64,000 nucleotides of DNA from Halovenus amylolytica (GCA_004015825.1 SAYS01000001.1:1-64000), one strand, 5' to 3'; counted from the first letter of the stretch, positions 18,662 to 26,716 are shown. Program-made: numbers and translations. The notes: generated by a model from the letters alone, not told the origin.

Positions 18662-18683
18662 AACTGAGTGGTTGGAAGAGACG

Positions 18684-18947
18684 TTACACCACGAAGATGG
18701 TAACGAACGCGATAATGATCAGCGTCTCCGGAATCGCAGTGAAAATGAGCCCGGAGATGAGGTTGTCGCTATCCTCTGCGACGGCACCGACAGCGGCAGA
18801 CCCTATTCCGCGCTGTGCGTACCCCGTTGCGATTGCTGCAAGCCCGACAGCGATTGCCGCAGCAGCCGATGGTTCGAGTGCCGGCGATCCGGTGACGGTA
18901 TCTCCTTGCAGTACAACGTTTGCGAGTTCAGGAAGTGTTTCAATCAT
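18684..18947 (-). CDS. atpK: A-type ATP synthase proteolipid subunit K (ring subunit c)
   Basis: Ring subunit that carries the ion. 87 residues with two transmembrane helices (~26-47 and ~62-86) after an N-terminal segment MIETLPELANVVLQGD. The ion-carrying carboxylate is the Glu in AIPETLIIIAF in helix 2. Gly-rich helix 1 (AAAIAVGLAAIATGYAQRGI) matches ring packing. No duplicated hairpin, so one carboxylate per two helices. Confidence 0.95.
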   Translation of the reverse strand: MIETLPELANVVLQGDTVTGSPALEPSAAAAIAVGLAAIATGYAQRGIGSAAVGAVAEDSDNLISGLIFTAIPETLIIIAFVTIFVV

Positions 18948-18965
18948 GGGTATGTGTGTGTAAGT

Positions 18966-21206
18966 TTAGTTATCTGTCGTGTGCGTTCTTTCGTGTCCGA
19001 ACGGTTCATACTTCTTGCCACCGCCCTCATAAAACTTCTCAAAGAACTCGAAGTATTCCAGCCGTATAGCCTGTATTGCCGCTGTTCCTCCGATTGCGAG
19101 AACGACGACGTGGCCGAGCAGATACACTGGAATCCCGAGTATTGCACCCTCGATACCGATCTGGAGCGGGCCCACTGCTACCTGTGACCCCATATTCGAG
19201 AGCCCACCGAAGACGACCTCGCTGTGGGCCTGGTCAGGTGTGGTGTAATGCATGAAGTGAAAGCCCTCTTCGTCCCGGTACGCGCCGAAGTACAGCAGGT
19301 TGACCGCGAGGGCCATCCCGGCCTTCGCGAGCAACACTGCGGTCAGGCGCGTATACGAGAGTGTGTGTGCCAGTGGGACGAGGAATTCGACGACCTCGTA
19401 CCACGGCCCCGTCAGCAAGATCAGGATGCCAATCACGAAGAGGGCGAGGCCGATCAGCCCCATAATCTCCGGGAACCCGGTGAACCCGAAGCCGAGTGGC
19501 CCCGCGTTGAGGTAGGCGTCGGGGCCGGCGAGGAAGCTGGGTTTGGTTGGATTTGCCTCGGCGGGACCGGCACCGACTTTACTGAACAGGAACACCCAGA
19601 GCCCGTTGAGCATCAGCAGCCACGAACCGACCTCGACGACCGCTGGCTTGGCTCCGTGGACTGTATACTCCTCGACGAAGTTGAACAGATAGCCGATGTT
19701 GAGGTGGATCCAGCCAGCGATAACCGAGATCAACAGCCACGTGACTGCCCACTCACGATCCGAGATTCCTTTCTCGATGACCGGGTGGATGTCGAACCAC
19801 TCCAGGAAGTGCAGTCCGAGGATCTCACCGTAGAGAACCCCGAATACGATCGTCCACAGTCCGAGCCAGACGACGATCGAACCGAAATTCGACAGCGCCT
19901 CCGTGTCGAATTTCTTGTAGACGGCGTAGCCGATCAGCACGTACAGGAGCCCGTACCCCACGTCGCCGATCATGAAGCCGAAAAACAGCGGGAACGTCAG
20001 GAACAGTGCGATCGTCGGATCGAACTCGGAGTATTTCGGCTGATTGACCGCCCTGACGAGGATCTCGAAGGGGTTGACGATCTTCGAGTTTCGCTGGATG
20101 ACCGGCGGTTCGTCCTCGACAGTCACCAGGTCGCCATCGGAGTGCCCACCGTCTGTGACGACTTCGTCCGCGGTGTCTGGCTCCGCGTCGACAGGCTGTC
20201 CACCGTCTGCGGCAGCGCCACCGTGGCCATCGTCTTCGTCGTGGACTTCTTGTTCCTGGTGGCCGCTGGTTTCGGTGTATTGCGCGCGCTTGAGCTCCGA
20301 CATCTCGATCTGGCCCTCGACTTCGGTGTTGAGCTGGTCTGCGAGCTCGTCGTACTTTTCGGTCGGTACCCAGCCCTCGATAATGAAGGAGCGCTCTGTC
20401 GTCGCAAAACGCAGGGGTGCTTCGGTCTTCTGGGCCTCGATCGTCAGCTCCTCTTCGAGTGCCAGCAGGAAGTTTCCGGAGTTGAGTTTGACCGTTTCGA
20501 GTTCGTTTTCGATTTTCTCCAGTTCGGCTTCGATCTGTCTTCGTTCCTGCTGGAGTTCGGCGACGTTCGACTCGGGGTCGCCGCTTTTTTCAGGCACGTC
20601 GGTCGCCGCGAACTGGACGCCGACGAGGGCGTCGTCCAGGCGTTCGCCTTCCTCGACCTGTGCGAAGATGGCGACGCTGTTCGAGTCGCTGCCGGTGAAG
20701 ATCTCGTACGCATCGACTTCCTCGGCCGTCTCGAGTGCGGCATCGATCTCGTCGGCATCGCCTTCACCGACGAGCACGTCGAGCGAGTCGTAGCCCCACA
20801 GCAGTTCGAGGTCGATCCCGAGGTCGGCGAACAGCTCCATCTGTTCGAGCTGGTCGTCGATATCCCGCCGCCGGCCACGGAGTTCGTCGCGCCGGTCGTC
20901 GAGGTCGTTGACCTCCTTGCGGATCTCTTCGAGCCGTTCGTCAGCGTTCGTCAGATCGACTGTCGTCGTCGGGCCGACCTCGGATTCGTCGAGGTCGAGA
21001 ATGTTCTGGAGTGCGCGGACAGTGACGAGCTGACTCGACACCTCGTCTGCACCTTCAAGTGAGTCTCCAGGCTCGAACCCCTCCCAGGAGCCATCGTAGT
21101 CGGTGATGTCGACGATTTTCCGTTCGTGGAGTGCCTCGATTACAGCGCTCATGACGCGTTTCGAGCCTGTAACCGAGAGCTTCGACATCTGCTCAGGTCT
21201 GAGCAT
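18966..21206 (-). CDS. atpI: A-type ATP synthase subunit I (a)
   Basis: Membrane stator subunit that forms the ion half-channels. 746 residues: a cytoplasmic N-terminal half with coiled-coil segments (~90-130 and ~215-250), an acidic Gly/Asp-rich linker near residues 310-365 that is typical of haloarchaeal proteins, then seven or eight transmembrane helices beginning at FDPTIALFLTFPLFFGFMIG. The conserved arginine helix is in LAHTLSYTRLTAVLLAKAGM. It overlaps atpH by 14 bp. Confidence 0.97.
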   Translation of the reverse strand: MLRPEQMSKLSVTGSKRVMSAVIEALHERKIVDITDYDGSWEGFEPGDSLEGADEVSSQLVTVRALQNILDLDESEVGPTTTVDLTNADERLEEIRKEVNDLDDRRDELRGRRRDIDDQLEQMELFADLGIDLELLWGYDSLDVLVGEGDADEIDAALETAEEVDAYEIFTGSDSNSVAIFAQVEEGERLDDALVGVQFAATDVPEKSGDPESNVAELQQERRQIEAELEKIENELETVKLNSGNFLLALEEELTIEAQKTEAPLRFATTERSFIIEGWVPTEKYDELADQLNTEVEGQIEMSELKRAQYTETSGHQEQEVHDEDDGHGGAAADGGQPVDAEPDTADEVVTDGGHSDGDLVTVEDEPPVIQRNSKIVNPFEILVRAVNQPKYSEFDPTIALFLTFPLFFGFMIGDVGYGLLYVLIGYAVYKKFDTEALSNFGSIVVWLGLWTIVFGVLYGEILGLHFLEWFDIHPVIEKGISDREWAVTWLLISVIAGWIHLNIGYLFNFVEEYTVHGAKPAVVEVGSWLLMLNGLWVFLFSKVGAGPAEANPTKPSFLAGPDAYLNAGPLGFGFTGFPEIMGLIGLALFVIGILILLTGPWYEVVEFLVPLAHTLSYTRLTAVLLAKAGMALAVNLLYFGAYRDEEGFHFMHYTTPDQAHSEVVFGGLSNMGSQVAVGPLQIGIEGAILGIPVYLLGHVVVLAIGGTAAIQAIRLEYFEFFEKFYEGGGKKYEPFGHERTHTTDN

Positions 21207-21525
21207 GGATCTCCTCCCTGAACTCGTCGAGGACGAACTCGATCACGTCGTCGACGTTTTCGTCGACCTGCTCCTGGAAGTTCTCCCGGCTCTGTTCACC
21301 CTCTTCGATTATCTCCTGGCGTCGGTCTTCGATCTCCTCGCGGGCCTCCTCGATCCGCGTTTCAGCCTCGGATTGGGCGTCCTCGCGGGCCTCCGTCCGG
21401 ATCTGCTCGGCCTCCTCGCGGGCCTCCGTCCGGATTTTGTCGGCCTCCTCGCGGGCCTCCTCGATGATCTCGTCGGCCTCTGCCTCGGATTCTTTGATCT
21501 GCCGTAGTACCTTCTGGTCAGGCAT
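21193..21525 (-). CDS. atpH: A-type ATP synthase subunit H
   Basis: Peripheral-stalk coiled-coil partner of subunit E. 110 residues, almost entirely a heptad-bearing helix of Glu, Arg and Ala, with repeated EEAREEADKIRTEAREEAEQ-like units from ~residue 20 to 70. First gene of the cluster H-I-K-E-C-F-A-B; the promoter should lie in the AT-rich stretch just before it (about 21545-21565). Confidence 0.92.
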   Translation of the reverse strand: MPDQKVLRQIKESEAEADEIIEEAREEADKIRTEAREEAEQIRTEAREDAQSEAETRIEEAREEIEDRRQEIIEEGEQSRENFQEQVDENVDDVIEFVLDEFREEIHAQT

Positions 21526-21632
21526 TCCTCAATCGTCCGGTACTAACAAGATAGCCTATTTGGTTGTTGCGGAATGGAACGCGGGTCGTCACTGTGTCGG
21601 AGCTGGACGACGCCGTCCAACTCCGTCCACAG

Positions 21633-22100
21633 CTACGGCGAACAGCTCACGTTCGCAGTCCGTGTTTCTGTGTCGCCGTCGAGCGTTGCAGCGACATCGT
21701 CACCGTCGACGGTCACCGACACTCCAACGTCCATGGACATGGCTTCCTCATCGCAGTGAAGTACTGCTGCGTTGATATCCATAGATTCGCCCGATTCGAT
21801 CTGTCCAGATTCATCGAGGACTTCGATCATAAGCCCGGGGTGGGAATGCACTTCGACATCGGTCAGTTCCACCGGCGACGAGAACCGGTTCGTGACGGTG
21901 ACCAGTGTCTCCGTTGTCGTCTGATTGGTCGTGTTCACGGCGTAGATTTCCCCGGGATCGTGGCCCACGTACGCCTCGTCGTCGTCGACGACGTCAACCG
22001 TGAGTCCGCGGTCGGCCGAAGTGGCGCTGTATGCACCTGTACCCGAGACAGTAACTACAACTGCCAGTGCGAACAGAACGACAGCGATTCGACGAAGCAT
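21633..22100 (-). CDS. Exported protein, TasA-like motif, paired with a DUF7344-type regulator
   Basis: 155 residues with an N-terminal hydrophobic export signal (LRRIAVVLFALAVVVTVSG, residues 2-20). After it comes TGAYSATSADRGLTVDV, which matches position by position the TGAFTSVQADRSVQIDV segment of the protein at 23176. The rest is beta-rich and acidic with two cysteines (CDE, SCS) and no catalytic motif. It is expressed after the DUF7344-type gene, 5 bp away, so it is probably its partner. Function unknown; the shared motif suggests a TasA/camelysin-like secreted beta-sandwich (see findings). Confidence 0.75.
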   Translation of the reverse strand: MLRRIAVVLFALAVVVTVSGTGAYSATSADRGLTVDVVDDDEAYVGHDPGEIYAVNTTNQTTTETLVTVTNRFSSPVELTDVEVHSHPGLMIEVLDESGQIESGESMDINAAVLHCDEEAMSMDVGVSVTVDGDDVAATLDGDTETRTANVSCSP

Positions 22101-22105
22101 ATATT

Positions 22106-22729
22106 TTATTTGATTTCGAGTTCACCAGCCCCGCTCGTTCGATCGAGTCGGTTCCGCCGGGTGTGAACCGAGTGGACCACAGCCGACGCGCCGAAGACGG
22201 CAACGCTGATGACGGCGATGGCCATCCCATCGAGATTGCCGAAGGGGAAGACGCCCTGCCAGGTGAGCGCGGTGATCACCCCGAGGATCGTACTCAATCC
22301 CAGGTAGTGGTGGGCCCAGGGGATGTCGTTTTCCGGGACGTACTCCAGATACATCTGGGCTTTCTCCGCAGCGTCGTCGATCTCGACGGTGCCCCGATCA
22401 CGGTCGTACTCGACGAGATTGTAGTCGTCCATCTTCGGCAGGTGTGTCTGCCGGAGCCCGACGTAGACCGATTTGCGATCGTCGGACTCGACGTGATCGA
22501 GTGGCACCTCGTTTTCCAGTGCAGCGACGCGCGTAACCAGTTCAGAGAAGTCGATTTCGCCGTCCTCGGAGTGTTTCAGCGATGCCAGCACGTACTGGCG
22601 TCGTCGGTTCCCGAGCACTTCGAAGAGTTCGTCTCGACTCAATTCCGAATCGTTACCTTCCGAATCCGGCTCCACTGTCGGTGGTGTTTCGCCGTTCGTA
22701 ATCGTCTCCGCAGTCTGTTTTGAACTCAT
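22106..22729 (-). CDS. Winged-helix regulator with two transmembrane helices (DUF7344-like)
   Basis: 207 residues. The first ~135 residues form a winged helix (LSRDELFEVLGNRRRQYVLA, HLPKMDDYNLVEYDRDRGTV) of the DUF7344 type (name from memory), common in haloarchaea. Two hydrophobic helices follow (~143-163 and ~170-190). The mixture suggests a membrane-tethered transcription regulator. It is cotranscribed with the exported protein downstream (5-bp gap). Targets unknown. Confidence 0.8.
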   Translation of the reverse strand: MSSKQTAETITNGETPPTVEPDSEGNDSELSRDELFEVLGNRRRQYVLASLKHSEDGEIDFSELVTRVAALENEVPLDHVESDDRKSVYVGLRQTHLPKMDDYNLVEYDRDRGTVEIDDAAEKAQMYLEYVPENDIPWAHHYLGLSTILGVITALTWQGVFPFGNLDGMAIAVISVAVFGASAVVHSVHTRRNRLDRTSGAGELEIK

Positions 22730-23175
22730 AGATGCCCTGTCCCAAGCCGGCGACCGGCAACAGATTGTGACACACCACCATCATATAGTATTGGTCTCGT
22801 TGTCACCCAGATTCAAAATGGTAAGCCGTGTATGGTTTTATTTCGGATAGTTTTTGTGGGAAATAGGACAGTGTTACAGGATCTAAGAGGACCTTATTTC
22901 GCCGTAGAGAGTGGTCTAGCCGAATACAACGGAGTGATGTTTTGTATAATTATTCTTATACTTAATATTGAAGTATTCCAATCAAAACCAGTCTGTGGTA
23001 TCGAGACGATGTTTCGTATCGGGCTCGAATCGTGGTTCTCGAATTGAGAGGTTGTTCGCTGGAATGAGTTCGTTGTGGATTATGCATCGTGCTCATACAA
23101 AAGGGGGTGTGTGTTGTTGTCTGGAGTGACGCGTCCGCGGCAAGCGCGGGCGTGGAAAACGAAGTGAGAGAAACT
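22730..23175. other. AT-rich intergenic region between divergent genes
   Basis: About 446 bp, clearly AT-richer than the surrounding chromosome, with several TATA-like patches (TATTTCGG, TATAATTATTCTTATACTTAATA near 22950). No reading frame with haloarchaeal codon use. It probably holds the promoters of the DUF7344-type gene on the minus strand and of the exported protein on the plus strand. Confidence 0.5.
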
Positions 23176-23766
23176 ATGGAACGACGCAAACTACTGCTCG
23201 GAATGGGATCGCTCGCCGCCACCGGGGCGGCTGGACTAGGGACAGGTGCTTTTACAAGTGTCCAAGCGGACCGGAGTGTGCAGATTGATGTGGCCAACGA
23301 TGCAGATGCTTTCCTACGTTTAGAGGGGAATGACACGCCCAACGGCAATGAGTACGTGCACGATGATGGATCCAGCGGGACGCTTAGTCTTGATTTCAGT
23401 GAAACCGATACAGACGGTGGGGGACTGAATCAGAACGCAGAGACGATTATCCGGGATCTGTTTACAATAGAAAACCAGGGAACACAAAAAGTCTATGTAG
23501 GAGTTACTGGTCTTCCTGAAGGAATGAGTATCTACGCAGATGCAGATGGTGGCTCAGTTCCACCGGAAGCGGGTGTTACTCTAAACCAGGATACCCAGGG
23601 AGCAGGATCCAATAATCTGCCACAAATTGGACCAGGTGGCTCTCTCCAGCGTGTTGGTGTCATTTTCCGGATTACGGACGAATTAGGAGAAGGCGGACCG
23701 GCCGATGCACTTGATGACTTCGATGGTACGATCACTATCAATGCTTATACTGAGAGTGAAGTTTAA
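23176..23766 (+). CDS. Exported DUF1102-like protein (TasA-like beta-sandwich)
   Basis: 196 residues from ATG 23176. The N-terminus ERRKLLLGMGSLAATGAAGL has a twin-arginine pair and a hydrophobic stretch, then GTGAFTSVQADRSVQIDVAN, typical of the DUF1102 family (name from memory), whose members look like TasA/camelysin surface proteins. The mature part is Gly/Asn/Asp-rich and beta-type, ends in INAYTESEV, and lacks cysteine and catalytic motifs. The GC content is below that of the chromosome. Likely secreted or on the cell surface, perhaps fibre-forming; inference. Confidence 0.8.
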   Translation: MERRKLLLGMGSLAATGAAGLGTGAFTSVQADRSVQIDVANDADAFLRLEGNDTPNGNEYVHDDGSSGTLSLDFSETDTDGGGLNQNAETIIRDLFTIENQGTQKVYVGVTGLPEGMSIYADADGGSVPPEAGVTLNQDTQGAGSNNLPQIGPGGSLQRVGVIFRITDELGEGGPADALDDFDGTITINAYTESEV

Positions 23767-23833
23767 ATAGACGTATCTAATAATATAATTTAGTTTATAT
23801 TATCTGAGTATATTTCACAAATATAAATATAAC

Positions 23834-24040
23834 TCACCAGTACGGCGTCCGCTTCCAGTTTCCCCCGGGACGCCCAGCCGCGACAAACAACGCAAAACTT
23901 ACAACAAAAGTAACCAGCACAACAGCCCCGGCACGCCCGTATCCGGAGCCGCGAAACAGATCATTAGAAACAAACTCGCAACGGCGACACCGAGCGTGAT
24001 GGTGGTCCAAAGCACCGCCACACTGCCGTTGCTACATTAA
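23834..24040 (-). pseudogene. Decayed copy of the small membrane protein gene at 25680-25898
   Basis: Minus-strand sequence matching the gene at 25680. Its last ~45 codons read VSNDLFRGSGYG...GRPGGNWKRTPYW and align with VSNDLFRGSGYG...GRPSRFWKRTPYW. Upstream of VSNDLF the homologous residues (VAVLWTTITLGVAVASLF) lie in another reading frame, and the original N-terminal ~8 codons are gone; an in-frame TAG follows the only ATG. So the copy carries a frameshift and a lost start. It is diverged, about the age of an old duplication. Confidence 0.8.
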
Positions 24041-24124
24041 GCTCATGCGTCCTCCAAGAGTATATAAGAAGGGATAAAAATCAGTCTTGAGTCGTCTCGC
24101 CGACCGAAACGCTTGTTTATATAA
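24041..24124 (+). promoter_or_regulatory. AT-rich promoter region of the toxin-antitoxin module
   Basis: Contains TATATAAG at 24061-24068 and a long TTTATATAATATA at 24117-24127, the latter centred about 20-25 bp before the GTG at 24142. The second one overlaps the palindrome described separately. Confidence 0.4.
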
Positions 24125-24137
24125 TATACAAAGTATA
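24125..24137 (+). promoter_or_regulatory. Palindromic operator candidate of the antitoxin gene
   Basis: TATAC-AAA-GTATA, a perfect 5-bp inverted repeat with a 3-bp centre, ending 4 bp before the GTG start and overlapping the TATA region. Antitoxins of this kind usually repress their own promoter, so this is the best place for the operator. Confidence 0.4.
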
Positions 24138-24141
24138 CACC

Positions 24142-24432
24142 GTGGGAACAATCTCGACACGAGTTCCGGACGACCTCGAAGCGGAACTCGAAGCGTATCT
24201 CGAAAGCGAGCGCCTCGACCGGAGTACGGCAGTCAGAAAACTCCTCGCCGAGGGACTCGAAGCGTGGCGCAGAGAGCGCGCCCTCGAACAGTTCGCAGAC
24301 GGCGACCTGTCGCTGTCGAAGGCGGCCGAACTCGCGGATTGCTCGGTCTGGGAGTTCACACGCCTAATCGAGGAATCCGACACTGCGTGGGTGTCGAGTG
24401 ACCACCTCGAAGCTGACCTCGAAGAACTGTGA
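24142..24432 (+). CDS. Antitoxin-like protein (UPF0175 type)
   Basis: 96 residues starting GTG 24142. Residues ~3-45 (ISTRVPDDLEAELEAYLESE, RSTAVRKLLAEGLEAWRR) look like a ribbon-helix-helix segment, followed by a UPF0175-like helical part with LSKAAELADCSVWEFTRLI. It should bind the PIN toxin and its own promoter. The stop overlaps the next start by 4 bp (GTGA). I see no Arg-rich or catalytic site. Confidence 0.8.
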   Translation: MGTISTRVPDDLEAELEAYLESERLDRSTAVRKLLAEGLEAWRRERALEQFADGDLSLSKAAELADCSVWEFTRLIEESDTAWVSSDHLEADLEEL

Positions 24433-24944
24433 GTTGGGTTTTCGACGCCACGCCGCTGATCTATCTGGCGAAAGTCGAGCGACTGGGACTGATCGAAACC
24501 CTCGACGGGGTGTGTCTCGTCCCCGAAGCAGTGTACCAGCAAGTTGTCACCAAGGGAATCGAGGCAGGATACACCGGCGCACGCCGAATCGAACGGCGAG
24601 TCGAAGACGGTACGCTCGAAGCTGTGGAAGTTGAGGAGTTACCCGTTGCCGATCGGCTTGGGCGCAATCCCGGGCTGAGCCGTGCCGACGTCGCAGTCCC
24701 CGCGTGCGCACACTCGCGTGACGGAATCGCGGTCACGGACGAAGCGGTGGGTCGATCCGCCGCCGACGTTGAGGGGATCGAAACTCGCGGAACCGCGTTC
24801 GTCGTACTCTCGGCAGTCTCCGGCGGTGTGATCACTCCCGAGGAAGGTCGGACTGTCATCGATTCGATGATCGAACAGGGGTGGTACGTCGCTCCGAATC
24901 TCTACACGAAGATTCTGCAAAAACTGGAGGCGATCGAAGAATAA
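24429..24944 (+). CDS. PIN-domain toxin-like protein (DUF3368 type)
   Basis: 171 residues from GTG 24429. PIN signature: first acidic position in VFDATPLIYLAKVERL (Asp6), further acidic residues in LSRADVAV and GIAVTDEAVGR, the places used for Mg2+ by VapC ribonucleases. The Leu-rich C-terminal extension ending LYTKILQKLEAIEE fits DUF3368-like PIN proteins. The partner is the antitoxin-like gene it overlaps. It may cut RNA; the target cannot be predicted. Confidence 0.8.
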   Translation: MSWVFDATPLIYLAKVERLGLIETLDGVCLVPEAVYQQVVTKGIEAGYTGARRIERRVEDGTLEAVEVEELPVADRLGRNPGLSRADVAVPACAHSRDGIAVTDEAVGRSAADVEGIETRGTAFVVLSAVSGGVITPEEGRTVIDSMIEQGWYVAPNLYTKILQKLEAIEE

Positions 24945-24972
24945 TCACTATCAGATCTGTCTCAGCCGAATC

Positions 24973-24982
24973 CTTATATAAG
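24973..24982 (+). promoter_or_regulatory. TATA element of the HicB-like gene
   Basis: CTTATATAAG, itself a perfect palindrome, centred 26 bp before the ATG at 25004. It decides that start over earlier in-frame ATGs near 24881 and identifies a separate transcript for the hicBA pair. Confidence 0.55.
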
Positions 24983-25003
24983 AAATCGACCTATTCGAAC
25001 GTA

Positions 25004-25267
25004 ATGAGCAGCAGCGTGAAAGACGGCCGTGACGAGGGTGTCGAGTTCATTTACGAGGACAACCTCGTGACGGCACGTGACATCGAAACGGGAGTCGCAT
25101 CGTCGGGCAGATCCAAGTCGGAGGCGCTTGCGATGCTCGCGGATGCGCTCGCACTGCACGAGGGGGGAGGAGAGGCGATTGAGGACGAAGACGCATTTTT
25201 CGAAGAGATCGGCATCGATCCCGATAGTATCGATGAGGATTCCTCACCACCGGCGTGGCTCGAATAA
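25004..25267 (+). CDS. HicB-like antitoxin
   Basis: 87 residues from ATG 25004. The N-terminal half (VEFIYEDNLVTARDIETGVA, SGRSKSEALAMLADALALHE) is the HicB partial RNase-H-like fold; it ends in an acidic tail with a short DSIDEDSSPPAWLE. It lacks the usual C-terminal DNA-binding helix domain, as many archaeal HicB proteins do. It sits 6 bp ahead of the HicA-like toxin, antitoxin first. Confidence 0.82.
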   Translation: MSSSVKDGRDEGVEFIYEDNLVTARDIETGVASSGRSKSEALAMLADALALHEGGGEAIEDEDAFFEEIGIDPDSIDEDSSPPAWLE

Positions 25268-25273
25268 GACGCG

Positions 25274-25525
25274 ATGGCCTATGCAGATTTCTCCGGTCGT
25301 GAGATAATCAAAGCACTCCGGTCGAAAAAGTACAAACCGGTCGACCGGACTGGGAGTCACGTGAAACTCAGGTACGAGCATCCGGAAACAGACGAGGTCC
25401 GAACTGTAACCGTCCCACTGACAGATGCGGATCAAATTTCGCAGGCAACGTACCGATCGATTGCAAGCCAATGTGGGGCAAACGATTTCGAAAAATGGGT
25501 CGACTGGATCGACCGCAACTCCTGA
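25274..25525 (+). CDS. HicA-like mRNA interferase toxin
   Basis: 83 residues. Double-stranded RNA-binding-like fold with the family motif FSGREIIKALRSKKYKPVDR and the catalytic histidine in TGSHVKLRYEHP, followed by VTVPLTDADQISQATYRSI. Predicted to cleave mRNA when free of HicB. Follows the antitoxin by 6 bp on the same transcript. Confidence 0.88.
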   Translation: MAYADFSGREIIKALRSKKYKPVDRTGSHVKLRYEHPETDEVRTVTVPLTDADQISQATYRSIASQCGANDFEKWVDWIDRNS

Positions 25526-25679
25526 GATCGCGAAATCCGAGAAAGATACGATCGCATATTCCCGCCTCCCTGTGCATCTCTCGGCCTGAAATCCGTAATG
25601 CGGTTCACCCGGCGTGGACAGTAAGAAGAAAATAAGTTGACGATGAAGAACGGACCCCCACAACAAGAGACACCCTCAA

Positions 25680-25898
25680 TCACCAGTACGGCGTCCGCTT
25701 CCAGAAGCGACTCGGCCGCCCCGCGACGACGACCACGAGCAAACAGACGAAGATGACGACGAGTGCGACCCCAGCAGCACCCCCGTACCCAGAACCACGA
25801 AACAGATCGTTCGAGACGAACAGACTCGCGACGATGACACCGAAAACTGTCGTGATCCAGAGGACCGCCGCGCCGCCGAGCACTCGCAGCCAGTTCAT
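25680..25898 (-). CDS. Small two-helix membrane protein, parent of the decayed copy at 23834
   Basis: 72 residues from ATG 25898 (MNWLRVLGGAAVLWITTVFG); an ATG at 25907 adds three residues. A TATA element (25919-25927, read on the minus strand) fits a leaderless start at 25898. Two transmembrane helices, ~8-28 and ~40-60, with a conserved loop SNDLFRGSGYG and C-terminal tail RPSRFWKRTPYW. Function unknown. A diverged, disabled copy lies 1.6 kb to the left beyond two toxin-antitoxin modules. Confidence 0.75.
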   Translation of the reverse strand: MNWLRVLGGAAVLWITTVFGVIVASLFVSNDLFRGSGYGGAAGVALVVIFVCLLVVVVAGRPSRFWKRTPYW

Positions 25899-25918
25899 GA
25901 CTCCCATTCCGACCGCGT

Positions 25919-25927
25919 GATATAAAA
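25919..25927. promoter_or_regulatory. Shared divergent TATA element
   Basis: GATATAAAA. Read on the minus strand it is 26 bp before the start of the small membrane protein; read on the plus strand it precedes the DUF2064-type gene by 36 bp, leaving room for a short leader with the G-rich sequence GGGGGGAG just before the ATG at 25959. Confidence 0.45.
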
Positions 25928-25958
25928 CCCCAAGGGAATCCGGCACCGAGGGGGGAGT

Positions 25959-26690
25959 ATGACGACCATCGCCGTGCTGGCCGAGCCCCCAGTTGAGCAG
26001 TGTGCGCCCGCCGTGTTACCCGAGCAAGTTTCGACTGACAATCAGGTGGCGTTCTATCGCGCGCTGGTCGCAGACGTCTGTGATTCGGTCCAGCACGGCG
26101 GCGCAGAACTGCTGGTCAACTACCGCCAGCCCGAGGCAATACCCGACGGTGTCGATCCGGAGGCGTCACTGCGAGAACTGCTCGACGAGGAGCTGACCGA
26201 TCCCGGCGACGTCCGGTACGAGGTCCAGGTCGGAGAGAGCTACGCGGGCCGTGTCGGGAACACGCTCACCCACCTGCTCGAATCGGAAGGCGAGCCGACC
26301 TCGGCGGTCATCGAACCGACGGCCGCGTTTATGCGCCGCGAGCACATCGGCCAGTCGGCGATGCAGTTGCGCTCCAGTGACGTGGTGCTCGGGCCGGCAC
26401 CAGACGGGAGGGTCTATTTTGCGGCATTCGGTGAGCCGATTGACTTCACCGACAGCTACGCGCCGCCGGCCGTCGAGACGCTCACCGAGCGCAGCGTCGA
26501 CGCCGGGCTGGACGTCTCCTTTCTGCCGATGACACCAATCATCGAAGGGCCGGCGGATCTCCCGACCGCGCTGAGTTACCTCCGGGCGCGCAATCGGGCC
26601 GAAAAGCTCGTCCCGCCGCGGACGACAGCGCTCGTCGAGGAGTGGGGACTGTCGGTCGGGTCGGACGGCGTCGAATTCGACAGGTCTTAG
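25959..26690 (+). CDS. DUF2064-like protein (glycosyltransferase-A fold)
   Basis: 243 residues. Reads as a GT-A-like domain: N-terminal TTIAVLAEPPVEQCAPAVLP, the central VVLGPAPDGRVYFAAF segment that stands where nucleotide-sugar enzymes keep LGP-DGGYY, and a helical end with LSYLRARNRAEKLVPPRT. I recognise the haloarchaeal DUF2064-type family (name from memory). An enzyme is likely but the substrate is unknown. Divergent from the small membrane protein; a Shine-Dalgarno-like GGGGGGAG precedes the ATG. Confidence 0.75.
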   Translation: MTTIAVLAEPPVEQCAPAVLPEQVSTDNQVAFYRALVADVCDSVQHGGAELLVNYRQPEAIPDGVDPEASLRELLDEELTDPGDVRYEVQVGESYAGRVGNTLTHLLESEGEPTSAVIEPTAAFMRREHIGQSAMQLRSSDVVLGPAPDGRVYFAAFGEPIDFTDSYAPPAVETLTERSVDAGLDVSFLPMTPIIEGPADLPTALSYLRARNRAEKLVPPRTTALVEEWGLSVGSDGVEFDRS

Positions 26691-26716
26691 GGGTCGGCAG
26701 CGAGAGAGTGAACTGA

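Noticed and set aside
19224..21062. Long plus-strand frame opposite atpI
   Set aside because: Mirror of the codon bias of atpI; haloarchaeal genes give long antisense frames without function.
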